From Paenibacillus sp. 1781tsa1 (GTDB lineage: Bacteria > Bacillota > Bacilli > Paenibacillales > Paenibacillaceae), in the NCBI RefSeq assembly GCF_024159265.1, contig NZ_JAMYWY010000001.1:5952001-6016000 (forward strand): a DNA stretch of 64,000 bases. The letters are read 5' to 3'. Below are positions 27,216-36,233 of this stretch, one piece after another (position 1 is the first letter of the stretch; every line of letters begins with the position of its first letter). The position numbers and the translations under genes were made by a program. A model generated the notes under the pieces. It ran no database searches and was not told where the DNA came from. It saw nothing but the letters and a program-made list of their open reading frames with translations.

Positions 27216-28343
27216 TTATAGTGTCCAGTTAATTTTGACGCGCAGATCCGTAGTACCTTCCATTTTGGACACATAATAAGATATCGATTTCATGCCAAGC
27301 TGGTACAAATCCTGCAAATCTTCAATCAGTCCAGCCTCCGTACCCTTGTACCTGAACGTGAGCGAGGTTCCGCCTTCCTTCAGTGTACTTTGAACCTTGG
27401 TCTTCAACGCAGCATGGCCTTTAACGGCATCCTGTTCATCATACAGGGAATAGTCCAGAGCATGGTACAGCTTCTGATAAGCGGCCTTTTTGCTATCTCC
27501 AGCCTTCACCAACTTCAATAAAGCTTCTCGATATGGGGCTGGCGCAGCGGGGTACTTGCTTTTGCCTGTCCAGATATGGTCACGTGCCATCTCATCATCG
27601 CTTAACAAATAATAGCTGTGGCTTACCTTACCTTTTCGGTCAGGGGTAGGATCATCCCAGGTGGTGTCCATGTGATACCACTTGCCGTCCAGGTTCACGA
27701 TATTCCAGGCATGAAGCTGCCCGCCTGCTGTACCTTCCACAATCCGGTTATCGATGCCTACTCGCTCCAGCATCCGATAAGCCAGCAATGAGTATCCCTG
27801 ACAGACGGTACTGCCTGTAACAAGCCCGTCGTAGGCCGTATATTTCTTGAGCGAAGTATCGTAGGAAAGGTTAAGCACAATCCAGTCATGGATGACCTTG
27901 ACCTTCTCATGATCCGTCATGCCGGGTTTGATGATTTCTTTCAACACATTCGTGACTTTACGATTCACATAATCGGTCTGTTCCTTGGTCTCCCGGTAGG
28001 AAAGTGTCACATGTACTTCGGCGGATACATTGGAGCCTTTATAATTAAATGCGTAACTTTTAACGGTATATTGGATATAGGGGTCACTCTTCATTGCCTC
28101 ATCGATGGAGGTTTGTAATTGTTTTTTGAGGCCTTTCACATTGCCTTTGTATGTAAAAACAAGTTCCTCCGTCCGCTGTGACATTGCGGTAAGCAAGGTC
28201 TGCCGCAAATCTGTTGCCGTGGATATATCCGATGTCCCTGATGCAGCATACAGTTGATCCAGATCAACCGTACGTGGTAACGCTACAGCAATCAAACAGC
28301 CTGCCAGCAGTATGGTGATAATTCGTTTCCCGTTCTTACCCAT
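27216..28343 (-). CDS. Exported transglutaminase-like (CYK3-type) protein
   Basis: 375 residues. The N-terminus KRIITILLAGCLIAVALP is a signal peptide or anchor. A transglutaminase-like cysteine-protease fold sits at about 130-250 with the triad Cys in GSTVCQGYSLLAYRML, His in GGQLHAWNIVNLDGKWYH and Asp in MDTTWDDP. Flanking it are two copies of a short repeat with FTYKGNVKGLKKQLQTSIDE and LTFRYKGTEAGLIEDLQDLY. Such bacterial proteins may cross-link or cut surface peptides; activity is not known. It lies just upstream of the adhesin on the same strand, ending in its own terminator, which invites a surface role. Confidence 0.87.
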   Translation of the reverse strand: MGKNGKRIITILLAGCLIAVALPRTVDLDQLYAASGTSDISTATDLRQTLLTAMSQRTEELVFTYKGNVKGLKKQLQTSIDEAMKSDPYIQYTVKSYAFNYKGSNVSAEVHVTLSYRETKEQTDYVNRKVTNVLKEIIKPGMTDHEKVKVIHDWIVLNLSYDTSLKKYTAYDGLVTGSTVCQGYSLLAYRMLERVGIDNRIVEGTAGGQLHAWNIVNLDGKWYHMDTTWDDPTPDRKGKVSHSYYLLSDDEMARDHIWTGKSKYPAAPAPYREALLKLVKAGDSKKAAYQKLYHALDYSLYDEQDAVKGHAALKTKVQSTLKEGGTSLTFRYKGTEAGLIEDLQDLYQLGMKSISYYVSKMEGTTDLRVKINWTL

Positions 28344-28541
28344 GAAAGGAACCCACCCTTCTTTGCAAAGTTCTCACGCCCTATTGTATCACAAAAGGCT
28401 CTGTCGTCATTCTAGTTTAGTCAAAGCAAATCAAAAGAGACCTTCTGTGGAAGGTCCCTTTGATCTTCAATTCATTAAATCACGAGTACCCGTTATCTTC
28501 AGCCTATGATTCGTACGGGCATAATATGAGTAATTCCTCGT

Positions 28542-30929
28542 CTAATACAGACGATTACCACTCATAAACGTATCTGTCTTACCTTGAAGTTTCGCCAGCC
28601 GTTCCAATACCTGTGAAGCTTCAGCTACCGTCACTTTGCGTGCAGGCATGAATCGTCCTTCAATCGAAGGAAGTAATCCCAGCTTCAAGCTCAGGGATAC
28701 CGCCCCTTTACTTGTAATGGCACTAGCATCCGCAATGTTGGGAAGATCGGATGACAAAGTGTAGAATCCAGCCAGCTTCTCATAGCGCAGTATACGTACA
28801 AGCAGCACCGCCAATTCTTCACGCGTCATCTCTTCTTGCGGGTTCAGATTCTGTTCCGGGTCTGCTCCGGCAAGCCAGCGTTGATCGATTAGAACCTTGA
28901 TTGCCTTATAATAAGGGCTGTCAGGCGTCACATCAGCGTATAGCTTGTCATCTCCGTCCCCACTATAGTAGAGATCCATATTCGGGTTAATCGCTCTTGC
29001 CAAATAGTTAAACCAGTCTCCTCGGGTGATCACCCGATCCGGGAATACACGTCCCTGCTCATCCGCAAGCAACACACCATGCTGTGTCATATTGCGAAGC
29101 GCAGCTTCGGCCACATGGCCCAAGATATCCGTAGGTTCTGTCTTGCTTGCAGCACCTGTCTCCCCGTATTGAAGCTTCCACTCTCCCGTGTTAGCATCCA
29201 GTACTTCATAAGTGCCATAGATAGAATTCTCATCACGGGTTGGCATATAAGCAAGGTTAACCCCCACCGGAATAACTTGACCGTTGTTCAGACCGTATCC
29301 GCCATAACGGGAATATGCGAGGATCAGCTTGAACTCCTCCAGATAGAGTGCCTTGGCCTCTTCATAACCGATGGCTGGCTTATCATCTGCTGGCAATTGT
29401 TCAGGTGTTGCGGCAATGCGTGTATAGAACTCATTCACGGTTCCATCGTTCAACACCTGCACTTGTGCCGTATCATCTTTCACCTGAATTCCGTTCAGAT
29501 AGCGTTGGAACATAAACGTACGAGCATCGTCTATCTCAATAACGTTAGCCAATCGAAATTGCTCCGTTGCATCTGGAACTAACGCGATCACCGTGTTCAT
29601 CGCCAGTTTCTCAGCCTGCTTCCGGGTAATCAATTTGCCTGTTTTCTCTTCAGTCTGCTTTTCCTGCTCTGGTCCAATGCGTTGCATCATCGTATAGCTG
29701 TAGATCTGACCAGTCACTGCATCTACCTGTGCTGAAATATCCCGCATGAACATATAGGACGTATTGGCACTTCGATCGCTCCAGCTCAGACTCCATACCT
29801 GATTGTTCGGACTTGCAAAAAAACCTTTGCTTAACTGGCTATGCTCCAGCTTGTAACCCTTGGGAATATCAAAGTTCGTTACCACCCGATTGGCGGCCTG
29901 CTGTACATTTAATCTTGTACCATTGGTCGGAACAAAAGGCGTTACGTCCCCTTGCAACTTCGTATCCTGCTGTAAAGAATCCTCGTCTACTGCTTTGCCT
30001 GTTAATGTATTAATCCGTTCCAACGTATTGGCTTCAATCGGAACAATACTGATATTCTTCGGTGTATATCCAAGGTAGTACTGCTGACCCTGTTTGGAAG
30101 ACGACCGATCTTTGGAGATATAAGCCAGCTCTACATCAAACTGTTCTTCAAACTGCTGTCTGGCCTTCTCTTCCGAAGCTGCCGGTTTCGATGAAGGATA
30201 TTTAGCAGCGGTAGTACCTCGTGAGTAACCTGTCACCAAACCACTTTCATCCACATTGATGTAGACTGTCTCTGCGTCAGATAACAATCCGTCATGTTTT
30301 AACTGGTAAGCATATCGATATTCTGTTCTGCCAAACAAAGACTCTTGTTCGATGGAAGAATACAGATCTCCTAGCGGAGCATACTCCGTATCCTTCAAGC
30401 CTGGTATCGCTTGATACAACAGTGCAACAGCCTTCTCTTCAGCTTCCGCTTTCGTTAGCTTAACATCCGATCCCGAGACATGTTTATCCAGAATATCCGA
30501 TGGTAGATGTACACTTAACACTTCCCCTGTGCCTGCATGTACAGTCCCACTGAATCCCGATGTATGATTGCCTTGTGTAATCTGGAATCCAATCTCCCAT
30601 GCCTTGTAGTCTGGCGGTGGATAGGAATTCGGTGAATCGAATCGTGCAGATGAGATCGTTGCTTTCTTTAACAATGGAAATAATCTAAGTATATTTTCAC
30701 TGGCTTGCCTGGATGAGATTTTCGCTCCCTCTGGCACGTCATTGCTGGTTGCGTCTAGTTGTTCATTTTCCCCCGTTGTCGCTTCGTTCACCTGCTCTGC
30801 TTGCGCGGCTGATGCGCTGCCTGCAAAACCTGGTGTTTGCGTAGCGAGCAGCAGTGTTGCCATCGCTGCGGTTGTTACTTTGGTTGCGAACATTTTGATA
30901 CGTACATTGAACTTCCAATTCAAACTCAA
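28542..30929 (-). CDS. Secreted protein with YcdB/YcdC (PepSY-like) repeats and SLH domains
   Basis: 795 residues. Start TTG 30929, 7 bases after GAAGGGAGAGG, gives a long signal peptide (MSLNWKFNVRIKMFATKVTT to SASAAQ). The main part is two or more YcdB/YcdC modules (KLTKAEAEEKAVALLYQAIP, RKQAEKLAMNTVIALVPDA, YRYAYQLKHDGLLSDAETVY, INVDESGLVTGYSRG). Three C-terminal SLH-type motifs (about 620-780; ITRGDWFNYLARAINPN, MTREELAVLLVRIL, VTVAEASQVLERLA) should bind it to wall pyruvylated polymer. Function unknown. ATG-started alternatives are further upstream (30959) without a ribosome site. Confidence 0.88.
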   Translation of the reverse strand: MSLNWKFNVRIKMFATKVTTAAMATLLLATQTPGFAGSASAAQAEQVNEATTGENEQLDATSNDVPEGAKISSRQASENILRLFPLLKKATISSARFDSPNSYPPPDYKAWEIGFQITQGNHTSGFSGTVHAGTGEVLSVHLPSDILDKHVSGSDVKLTKAEAEEKAVALLYQAIPGLKDTEYAPLGDLYSSIEQESLFGRTEYRYAYQLKHDGLLSDAETVYINVDESGLVTGYSRGTTAAKYPSSKPAASEEKARQQFEEQFDVELAYISKDRSSSKQGQQYYLGYTPKNISIVPIEANTLERINTLTGKAVDEDSLQQDTKLQGDVTPFVPTNGTRLNVQQAANRVVTNFDIPKGYKLEHSQLSKGFFASPNNQVWSLSWSDRSANTSYMFMRDISAQVDAVTGQIYSYTMMQRIGPEQEKQTEEKTGKLITRKQAEKLAMNTVIALVPDATEQFRLANVIEIDDARTFMFQRYLNGIQVKDDTAQVQVLNDGTVNEFYTRIAATPEQLPADDKPAIGYEEAKALYLEEFKLILAYSRYGGYGLNNGQVIPVGVNLAYMPTRDENSIYGTYEVLDANTGEWKLQYGETGAASKTEPTDILGHVAEAALRNMTQHGVLLADEQGRVFPDRVITRGDWFNYLARAINPNMDLYYSGDGDDKLYADVTPDSPYYKAIKVLIDQRWLAGADPEQNLNPQEEMTREELAVLLVRILRYEKLAGFYTLSSDLPNIADASAITSKGAVSLSLKLGLLPSIEGRFMPARKVTVAEASQVLERLAKLQGKTDTFMSGNRLY

Positions 30930-31087
30930 ATCTGGACCTCTCCCTTCAATTTCATACAAAGAAGCATAACAAATAACCTCGCATGAATATTGCCAGTCTA
31001 TTCTATAATACCATAAGCTTCCTTTTTAATCGTCTTTTCCCGTCAATTTTACAATTGTGAATTTCTGCATATTGCTCATAACAGCAA

Positions 31088-31112
31088 AAAAACGCCAATC
31101 ATGTTGGCGTTT
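31088..31112 (-). terminator. Terminator after alpha/beta hydrolase gene
   Basis: AAACGCCAA pairs with TTGGCGTTT; the minus strand continues with a T run. Confidence 0.8.
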
Positions 31113-31154
31113 CTCTGTTAGCCTGCACTCTTATGTAGGCTGATTCTCACTCTG

Positions 31155-32081
31155 TTAACTGCTCGCTATAGACGAATCATTCGACTTCGTCTGACCATGA
31201 ACATGGGTTTTCAAAAATGGAATAATGGTATCCCAGAACGCGGGATCTTCCTCGGAACAACTGTGTCCTCCGCTATTAACCCATAGATGTTCCACAGGCG
31301 GATCGGCTTTAGACATAAAATATTCAAGCTCACTCGGAGGAATAAAATTATCTCCCTTGGAGTGCACCATGAGCATCGGGAGTTGCATCCCCCTGCGCCG
31401 TTCATTCAGCATCATCACCGGATCACGCTGACGATAGGATTTCAGAGATTCACCCAATCGCCAGAACCAGATTCTCGGAATTAACTGGGCCAGGGGAAAC
31501 AGAGGCAGACGCCGGCGTCTCAGCTCCGAACTGACGATAACCTCAAATTGGGATGGCATGGAATCCGTAATTACTGCTGATACCGGAATTCCTTCCGTCA
31601 CTGCAAGAATCGTACCCAGTCCACCCAACGAATGTCCAAGTACTCCGATAGCATCCGCATCAATCTCTGGTCGTGCAGTCGTATACTGCAATGCCGCCAG
31701 CAGATCATCCCGGAACAGATAGGCAGATGCAGCACGAACCGGATCACTGGCCCCATGACTGCGGACATCATACATAAACAGGGCATATCCTGCTTCCCAG
31801 ATCGGCCTCGCATAACGAAGAACACGGGAGCGATTGGAACCCCAGCCATGTGCAATAATCACGAGCGGCCAAGGTTTTAGAATATCGGCTCTGGCCGGGA
31901 TGAACCAGCCATGCACCCGACCTCCACCACTGTCAAAGGTCACATCCTCGAATGGCATTGGAGGTGTCAGAGTGATCGGAATCTTCTTGGGTGTCTGGCT
32001 CTTTACCGCCGCCTTCCATAATCCACCTGCCGTTACTGCAGCAACGGCCAGCATGCCGCCAATCATTGTTTTAGCTTTCAC
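31155..32081 (-). CDS. Membrane-anchored alpha/beta hydrolase
   Basis: 308 residues from GTG 32081, which follows GGAGAGGAGAG; an in-frame ATG at 32156 has no ribosome site. The N-terminus MKAKTMIGGMLAVAAVTAGG acts as a signal anchor. The hydrolase fold shows the oxyanion motif IAHGWGSNRSR, nucleophile Ser in VLGHSLGGLG, Asp in HSKGDNFIPPSE and His in NSGGHSCSEED. It is of the BAAT/dipeptidyl-peptidase-like serine hydrolase group; substrate unknown. Monocistronic. Confidence 0.85.
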   Translation of the reverse strand: MKAKTMIGGMLAVAAVTAGGLWKAAVKSQTPKKIPITLTPPMPFEDVTFDSGGGRVHGWFIPARADILKPWPLVIIAHGWGSNRSRVLRYARPIWEAGYALFMYDVRSHGASDPVRAASAYLFRDDLLAALQYTTARPEIDADAIGVLGHSLGGLGTILAVTEGIPVSAVITDSMPSQFEVIVSSELRRRRLPLFPLAQLIPRIWFWRLGESLKSYRQRDPVMMLNERRRGMQLPMLMVHSKGDNFIPPSELEYFMSKADPPVEHLWVNSGGHSCSEEDPAFWDTIIPFLKTHVHGQTKSNDSSIASS

Positions 32082-32247
32082 AGGGCATCTCTCCTCTCCG
32101 AATTCTGGCATATATCCATCATAAGACACTAGAATGAACGGCACGTTAAACGACATCGTTTTTTATGATAACGAATAATCCAACAATTGATCTAAAGCTA
32201 CCTTAATATATACCCAAATGTACATATCCCTCATCTTTCGCTGAAGT

Positions 32248-32874
32248 CTAGGCTTCAGCTGCTTCCACAAATCTCCGTGCACATGCTGCAATCTGCTCAT
32301 GATCTCCTGTTACAAGGGCTTCGCGTGGTAAAAGTGCACTTCCCAGACCTACCGCAGCAGCACCTGCTGCATAGTAGTCAGCAATATTCTCCAGTGTGGC
32401 GCCGCCTGTTGCCAACAGCGGGATGTGGTTCAGCGGAGCTTTAATCTCCCGCAGATACGGTATGCCCAGGCTCGCCATCGGAAACAGCTTCACAACACGT
32501 GCTCCCGCTTCATGGGCAGCGACAATCTCCGTAGGTGTCATGGCTCCAGGCCAGATCTCGACACCATGTTCTACAGCATATTCAATGACAGACAGATCGA
32601 CATTGGGGGACACCAGAAACTGAGCTCCTGCAGCGACCGCTTCCTTCGCCATCTGCACATTCAGTACCGTACCAGCTCCAACATAAGCCTTTCCTTCATG
32701 CCGCTCACGCCAGTCTGCAATAATATCATGTGCTCCAGGTGTGTTCAGCGTGACTTCCATCAGTCGAATTCCACCACTCGTCATGCCTTGTCCAGCTGTT
32801 ACTGCCGCTTCACGGCTAATACCGCGCACAATCGCGACCAGCCTCGACTCCAATAGTACTTCCGTCAGATTCAT
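32248..32874 (-). CDS. eda: KHG/KDPG aldolase
   Basis: 208 residues from ATG 32874, 8 bases after AAGGGG; a longer frame begins at 32898. Class I aldolase: LVAIVRGIS, the catalytic Glu region LMEVTLNTPGA, the substrate loop GAGTVLN and the Schiff-base Lys in ARVVKLFPM. It splits 2-keto-3-deoxy-6-phosphogluconate into pyruvate and glyceraldehyde-3-phosphate, the last step for uronates coming through KduI/KduD, whose genes are 17 kb away in this window. No KDG kinase gene is adjacent. Confidence 0.93.
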   Translation of the reverse strand: MNLTEVLLESRLVAIVRGISREAAVTAGQGMTSGGIRLMEVTLNTPGAHDIIADWRERHEGKAYVGAGTVLNVQMAKEAVAAGAQFLVSPNVDLSVIEYAVEHGVEIWPGAMTPTEIVAAHEAGARVVKLFPMASLGIPYLREIKAPLNHIPLLATGGATLENIADYYAAGAAAVGLGSALLPREALVTGDHEQIAACARRFVEAAEA

Positions 32875-33046
32875 ACTCAGTTCCCCTTGCTTCATCAATT
32901 CGGCAGCCGAAGACAGGTAATCATGTTCACCGCTTTTCCGTTATTCATTATTGTAAAGCATATCCTCCCCTGGATGAAATACATTAATCCATTTCCAAAG
33001 TGAATCCGTCCTCGATGGATACTATGAAGTCATTGCATGACAACGT

Positions 33047-33074
33047 AAAAAAACCTCTCCATGGAAATGGGGAT
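33047..33074 (-). terminator. Weak terminator after glycosyltransferase operon
   Basis: On the minus strand CCCCAT-TTCC-ATGGAG with one G-U, then GG and TTTTTTT. Confidence 0.5.
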
Positions 33075-33122
33075 GATTCACCCATTCAATTCCACGAAAG
33101 AGGCATCATTGCGACCGTAATG

Positions 33123-35288
33123 CTAAGCATTTTCCAATACGTTATCCTTCTCCAGATCTTTAAAGTAACGATCGTTATATAACATGCTCGGATGTGTTGG
33201 ATGATAGGCGAGTGCGATATCATTATGTTCTCGGGCCTTGGCACGGTTACCCATCCGGTCATAACATACACATAGTTGCAGATGCGGCATCCAGGTCCAG
33301 GCTGCTTCATTTAGCACCACCATAGGATCATCAGGACGTACAGCGCGAGTCGCCTGTTCGTACCAGAACAGGGCTTTGCGATAATCTTCACGGTCGGCAA
33401 AATAACCACCCAATCGACAACAAATCTCGGCTCTTGGCAAATCATAGGCGAACGATCGGAACAACGCTGTTACTTCCTGTTCCGATCGTTTAAGTGCGGC
33501 TTCGCAATCCGCAATTTTCTGGCAAGCAGCAATCTGATCTTCCACCCAACCCAGCCCGGTGTCCAGAAACTTTTCGTAGTACTTCACCGCATCCTCATGC
33601 TGTCCATGGTCCTTCAATTCATTGCCAAAATAGTACAAGTCACGCGGTGAGAATTCCTCTCCGGCCTGTTCCCTTTTACGATAGATCCGCAGATTCCGAT
33701 CGGTATATTCCTTATCTTTCTTATGGGTAACCGCTATATCACTATGCAGCAGATTGCCTGCTACAGCCAGATATTCATGCACCGCGCCAATCCAGCGAAA
33801 TTGTCGGTCCCGACGCACCAGGCGATTCCGGCGCAGACTGTAGGATACTTTGCCTTCTGCCGTGAATGACAGATTGTAATCCATCGTGACACTATCAACA
33901 GCCGGGTCCAGCGAACGTTTCAGGGCAATAAGCTTCGCCCGATCTTCCGCTTCAAATACATCGTCGGCATCCAGCCATAGAATATATTCGCTCTTCGCCT
34001 GATCGAAGGCAAAGTTGCGTGCTGCTGCAAAGTCATCCACCCATTCAAAATCAACGATACGATCCGTATATCTGGAAGCGATCTGACGGGTACGATCCGT
34101 TGAACCGGTATCAACGATCACAATCTCATCGGCAATGCCGTTGACCGAGTCCAGACATCTGGCGAGGGAAGCTTCTTCATTTTTCACAATCATACAGAGC
34201 GTAATGCTGATCGTCTCTTCGCCACGTCTGGCTCTGCGGTTAAAGGCAGCTACCCCCGGCAGTTCAGACAAGCGATAGATGTGGTACGCCGGGAGATGCG
34301 TATCAACGAAAAGGCGAAAACCAAGTGCCTGCGCACGGATACAGAAATGACGATCTTCACCCCAGAAGGATACATTCGGAATCTGGTCATAGGAAACCCC
34401 GGCTGCCAGAACATTTTTGCGAATGAGCGTACATGCCCCCAACCCTCCAACTTCGTAACAACCTGGTATCCGCAGTTGATTCAGAAAAGCAGTCGTTTGC
34501 GCGCCCTCGTCTTCAGCTTCATTCCCGGCTGATGATTTGCCGCCGCGACGATACAAAGCATACTCATCTTGCAACCAGACTTGAGGCATTTCCCTGGCCC
34601 CCGGCTGCCATCGGGTCCAAAAGATATTGGATACGATATCTTTGCCGCTCGATACAAGTTGTTCCAATGTACGCGGATGCAGCACCAGGTCAGAGTCTAT
34701 CAGGAAAACAGCATCGTACTCGTTGTCGCGTGCATAGTCCAAAATGCGGTTTTTCAGATCAGCTACACGCCAAATCTGTTCATCCTGCCAATAGTGGCCT
34801 CCCTCATCCTTGGTGTACGCCCCTTTGTTGTCAGGATTATCACTGTCATGTTCATCTGCCTGAATAACGGTCCCTTCATGCTGGATCACAAATTCACGTA
34901 ATATATTCGACGCAGCTTCTTCCTCGTTATCGTCGACAAACAGATAATCCGTCTTCACTGTTGTTCTATCCAGTGCATGCAGAGAATCCAGAAATTCACG
35001 GAGCACTGGAGTTGTCTGACGAACCGGGCTGGCGATGAGTATTCTTTCCTGGACAAACGTTTCAAGATTTTCCGTTTGGCGGGTTTCCTGTGATATAGCA
35101 GAACGTCTGGACGGTCGATGATTACTCTGGCTCTCTTTCTGGTTTTCATGTTGGTTTTCATGTTGGTTTTCATGTTGGTTTTGATGTTGCTTCTCTTTCT
35201 GTTTCTCATTTTCTTGGGAATTCGGCTCTAATGGAGGTTTGGATTCCTCTTGCGATTGGTGTAACGGGTCTTTCTTCAACGTGCTCAC
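33123..35288 (-). CDS. Two-domain glycosyltransferase with TPR-like C-terminus
   Basis: 721 residues from GTG 35288, 6 bases after AGGAGAGGGG and 10 bases past the upstream gene. Residues 1-75 are disordered and rich in Gln/Asn/His/Glu, with four HENQ-like repeats. A first GT-A domain (about 80-300) has ILIASPVRQTTPVL and the metal motif VFLIDSDLVLHPRT. A second, GT2-type domain (about 358-560) has ITLCMIVKNEEASLARCLDS, VDTGSTDRT and LWLDADDVF. TPR-like helices run from about 563 to 706. It forms an operon with another GT2 enzyme. It may glycosylate surface or S-layer proteins; the target is unknown. Confidence 0.88.
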   Translation of the reverse strand: MSTLKKDPLHQSQEESKPPLEPNSQENEKQKEKQHQNQHENQHENQHENQKESQSNHRPSRRSAISQETRQTENLETFVQERILIASPVRQTTPVLREFLDSLHALDRTTVKTDYLFVDDNEEEAASNILREFVIQHEGTVIQADEHDSDNPDNKGAYTKDEGGHYWQDEQIWRVADLKNRILDYARDNEYDAVFLIDSDLVLHPRTLEQLVSSGKDIVSNIFWTRWQPGAREMPQVWLQDEYALYRRGGKSSAGNEAEDEGAQTTAFLNQLRIPGCYEVGGLGACTLIRKNVLAAGVSYDQIPNVSFWGEDRHFCIRAQALGFRLFVDTHLPAYHIYRLSELPGVAAFNRRARRGEETISITLCMIVKNEEASLARCLDSVNGIADEIVIVDTGSTDRTRQIASRYTDRIVDFEWVDDFAAARNFAFDQAKSEYILWLDADDVFEAEDRAKLIALKRSLDPAVDSVTMDYNLSFTAEGKVSYSLRRNRLVRRDRQFRWIGAVHEYLAVAGNLLHSDIAVTHKKDKEYTDRNLRIYRKREQAGEEFSPRDLYYFGNELKDHGQHEDAVKYYEKFLDTGLGWVEDQIAACQKIADCEAALKRSEQEVTALFRSFAYDLPRAEICCRLGGYFADREDYRKALFWYEQATRAVRPDDPMVVLNEAAWTWMPHLQLCVCYDRMGNRAKAREHNDIALAYHPTHPSMLYNDRYFKDLEKDNVLENA
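35141..35188 (-). repeat. Four tandem 12-bp repeats inside glycosyltransferase gene
   Basis: GGTTTTCATGTT occurs four times head to tail, the fourth with a single change. It encodes the NQHE/HENQ repeat, so copy number can vary without shifting the frame. Confidence 0.9.
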
Positions 35289-35298
35289 TCCCCTCTCC

Positions 35299-36015
35299 TT
35301 ATTCGACCCATGCCAACAGTCGTGGCTCTTGATCCAATATCGATTCGTACTGTTCCTTCCAGCCGTATCTTGCTTCAGGGTCCAGTGCTTGATAGCGTTC
35401 ATATTTGCGGATGCGATCTTCTTCCCGTGCCCATCCATAATGCTTCACCCGGGGAGCATGACAGCCATAAGTCCAATGCTGGATCGTTAACGGAAAGCGC
35501 CCACAATGCTGAGGTGTTTCCTTCCATTCATAGCTCATCCCCGGGTGATAACGAATCAGAAATGGCCGATAGTAGGCATGCGCCCGCCAGAACTCATCTT
35601 CCCGGTAATGCGTATCACTCCACATATCAAACAATCTGAAATAAATCGCATCCTCGTTGCCACTGAGCAACAGATCGCGTACAGCCCCAAAGTCACTGGT
35701 TAGAATCTCATCCGCATCCAGATTCAAAATCCACTCCGGATCGGTCGCCACTGTCTCTTCCCATTGTTGTTTCCTCAGGCTTACTTCGTCTGCAAAACGT
35801 GAAGCAGAGTTCTCCACCAATACAAGTGGAATACCGTCCAGAAGTTCCCGGCACATCGCAACCGTTCCATCCGTGCTTCCGTCATCAATGATTACCGCGC
35901 GATCGATCCAGGGGCGATGTGTCTCCAAAGCCTGTCTGAGATACCGATTCTCCTCATTACGAACGATCATCGACAAGGTAATATGTGGTCTTCCATGTTC
36001 CTCATGTTCATCCAA
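35299..36015 (-). CDS. Family 2 glycosyltransferase
   Basis: 238 residues, one GT-A domain: ITLSMIVRNEENRYLRQALE, the nucleotide-binding IIDDGSTDGT (Asp pair near 43) and the metal motif ILNLDADEIL near residue 100. A His/Tyr/Trp-rich C-terminal half (SDTHYREDEFWRAHAYYRPF, VKHYGWAREEDRIRKYERYQ) is typical of WaaE/SPBc2-type small glycosyltransferases. First gene of a two-gene operon with the two-domain glycosyltransferase. GGGGGTGAAGCTTTGG precedes the ATG. Confidence 0.87.
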   Translation of the reverse strand: MDEHEEHGRPHITLSMIVRNEENRYLRQALETHRPWIDRAVIIDDGSTDGTVAMCRELLDGIPLVLVENSASRFADEVSLRKQQWEETVATDPEWILNLDADEILTSDFGAVRDLLLSGNEDAIYFRLFDMWSDTHYREDEFWRAHAYYRPFLIRYHPGMSYEWKETPQHCGRFPLTIQHWTYGCHAPRVKHYGWAREEDRIRKYERYQALDPEARYGWKEQYESILDQEPRLLAWVE

Positions 36016-36174
36016 AGCTTCACCCCCCCATTCTCAAGCTTCTTCCTATTAAAAACGTCGGACACACGATGCCTGGACGGATCACAATCCTCTATTCTCA
36101 ATCTATGCAGAGCCGGAATGCGGATATGCAGGACAAGGAAACCTTTCATGGGGTTAATCTTGTTGAACGACAAG

Positions 36175-36200
36175 AAAGCACCCGCCTGTGCGGATGCTTC
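36175..36200 (-). terminator. Terminator after xylB
   Basis: AAGCACCCGC pairs with GCGGATGCTT with one mismatch; TTTCTTGT follows on the minus strand. Confidence 0.6.
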
Positions 36201-36233
36201 TGCATGTATGATATAAATGTTTAATGCGATGAA

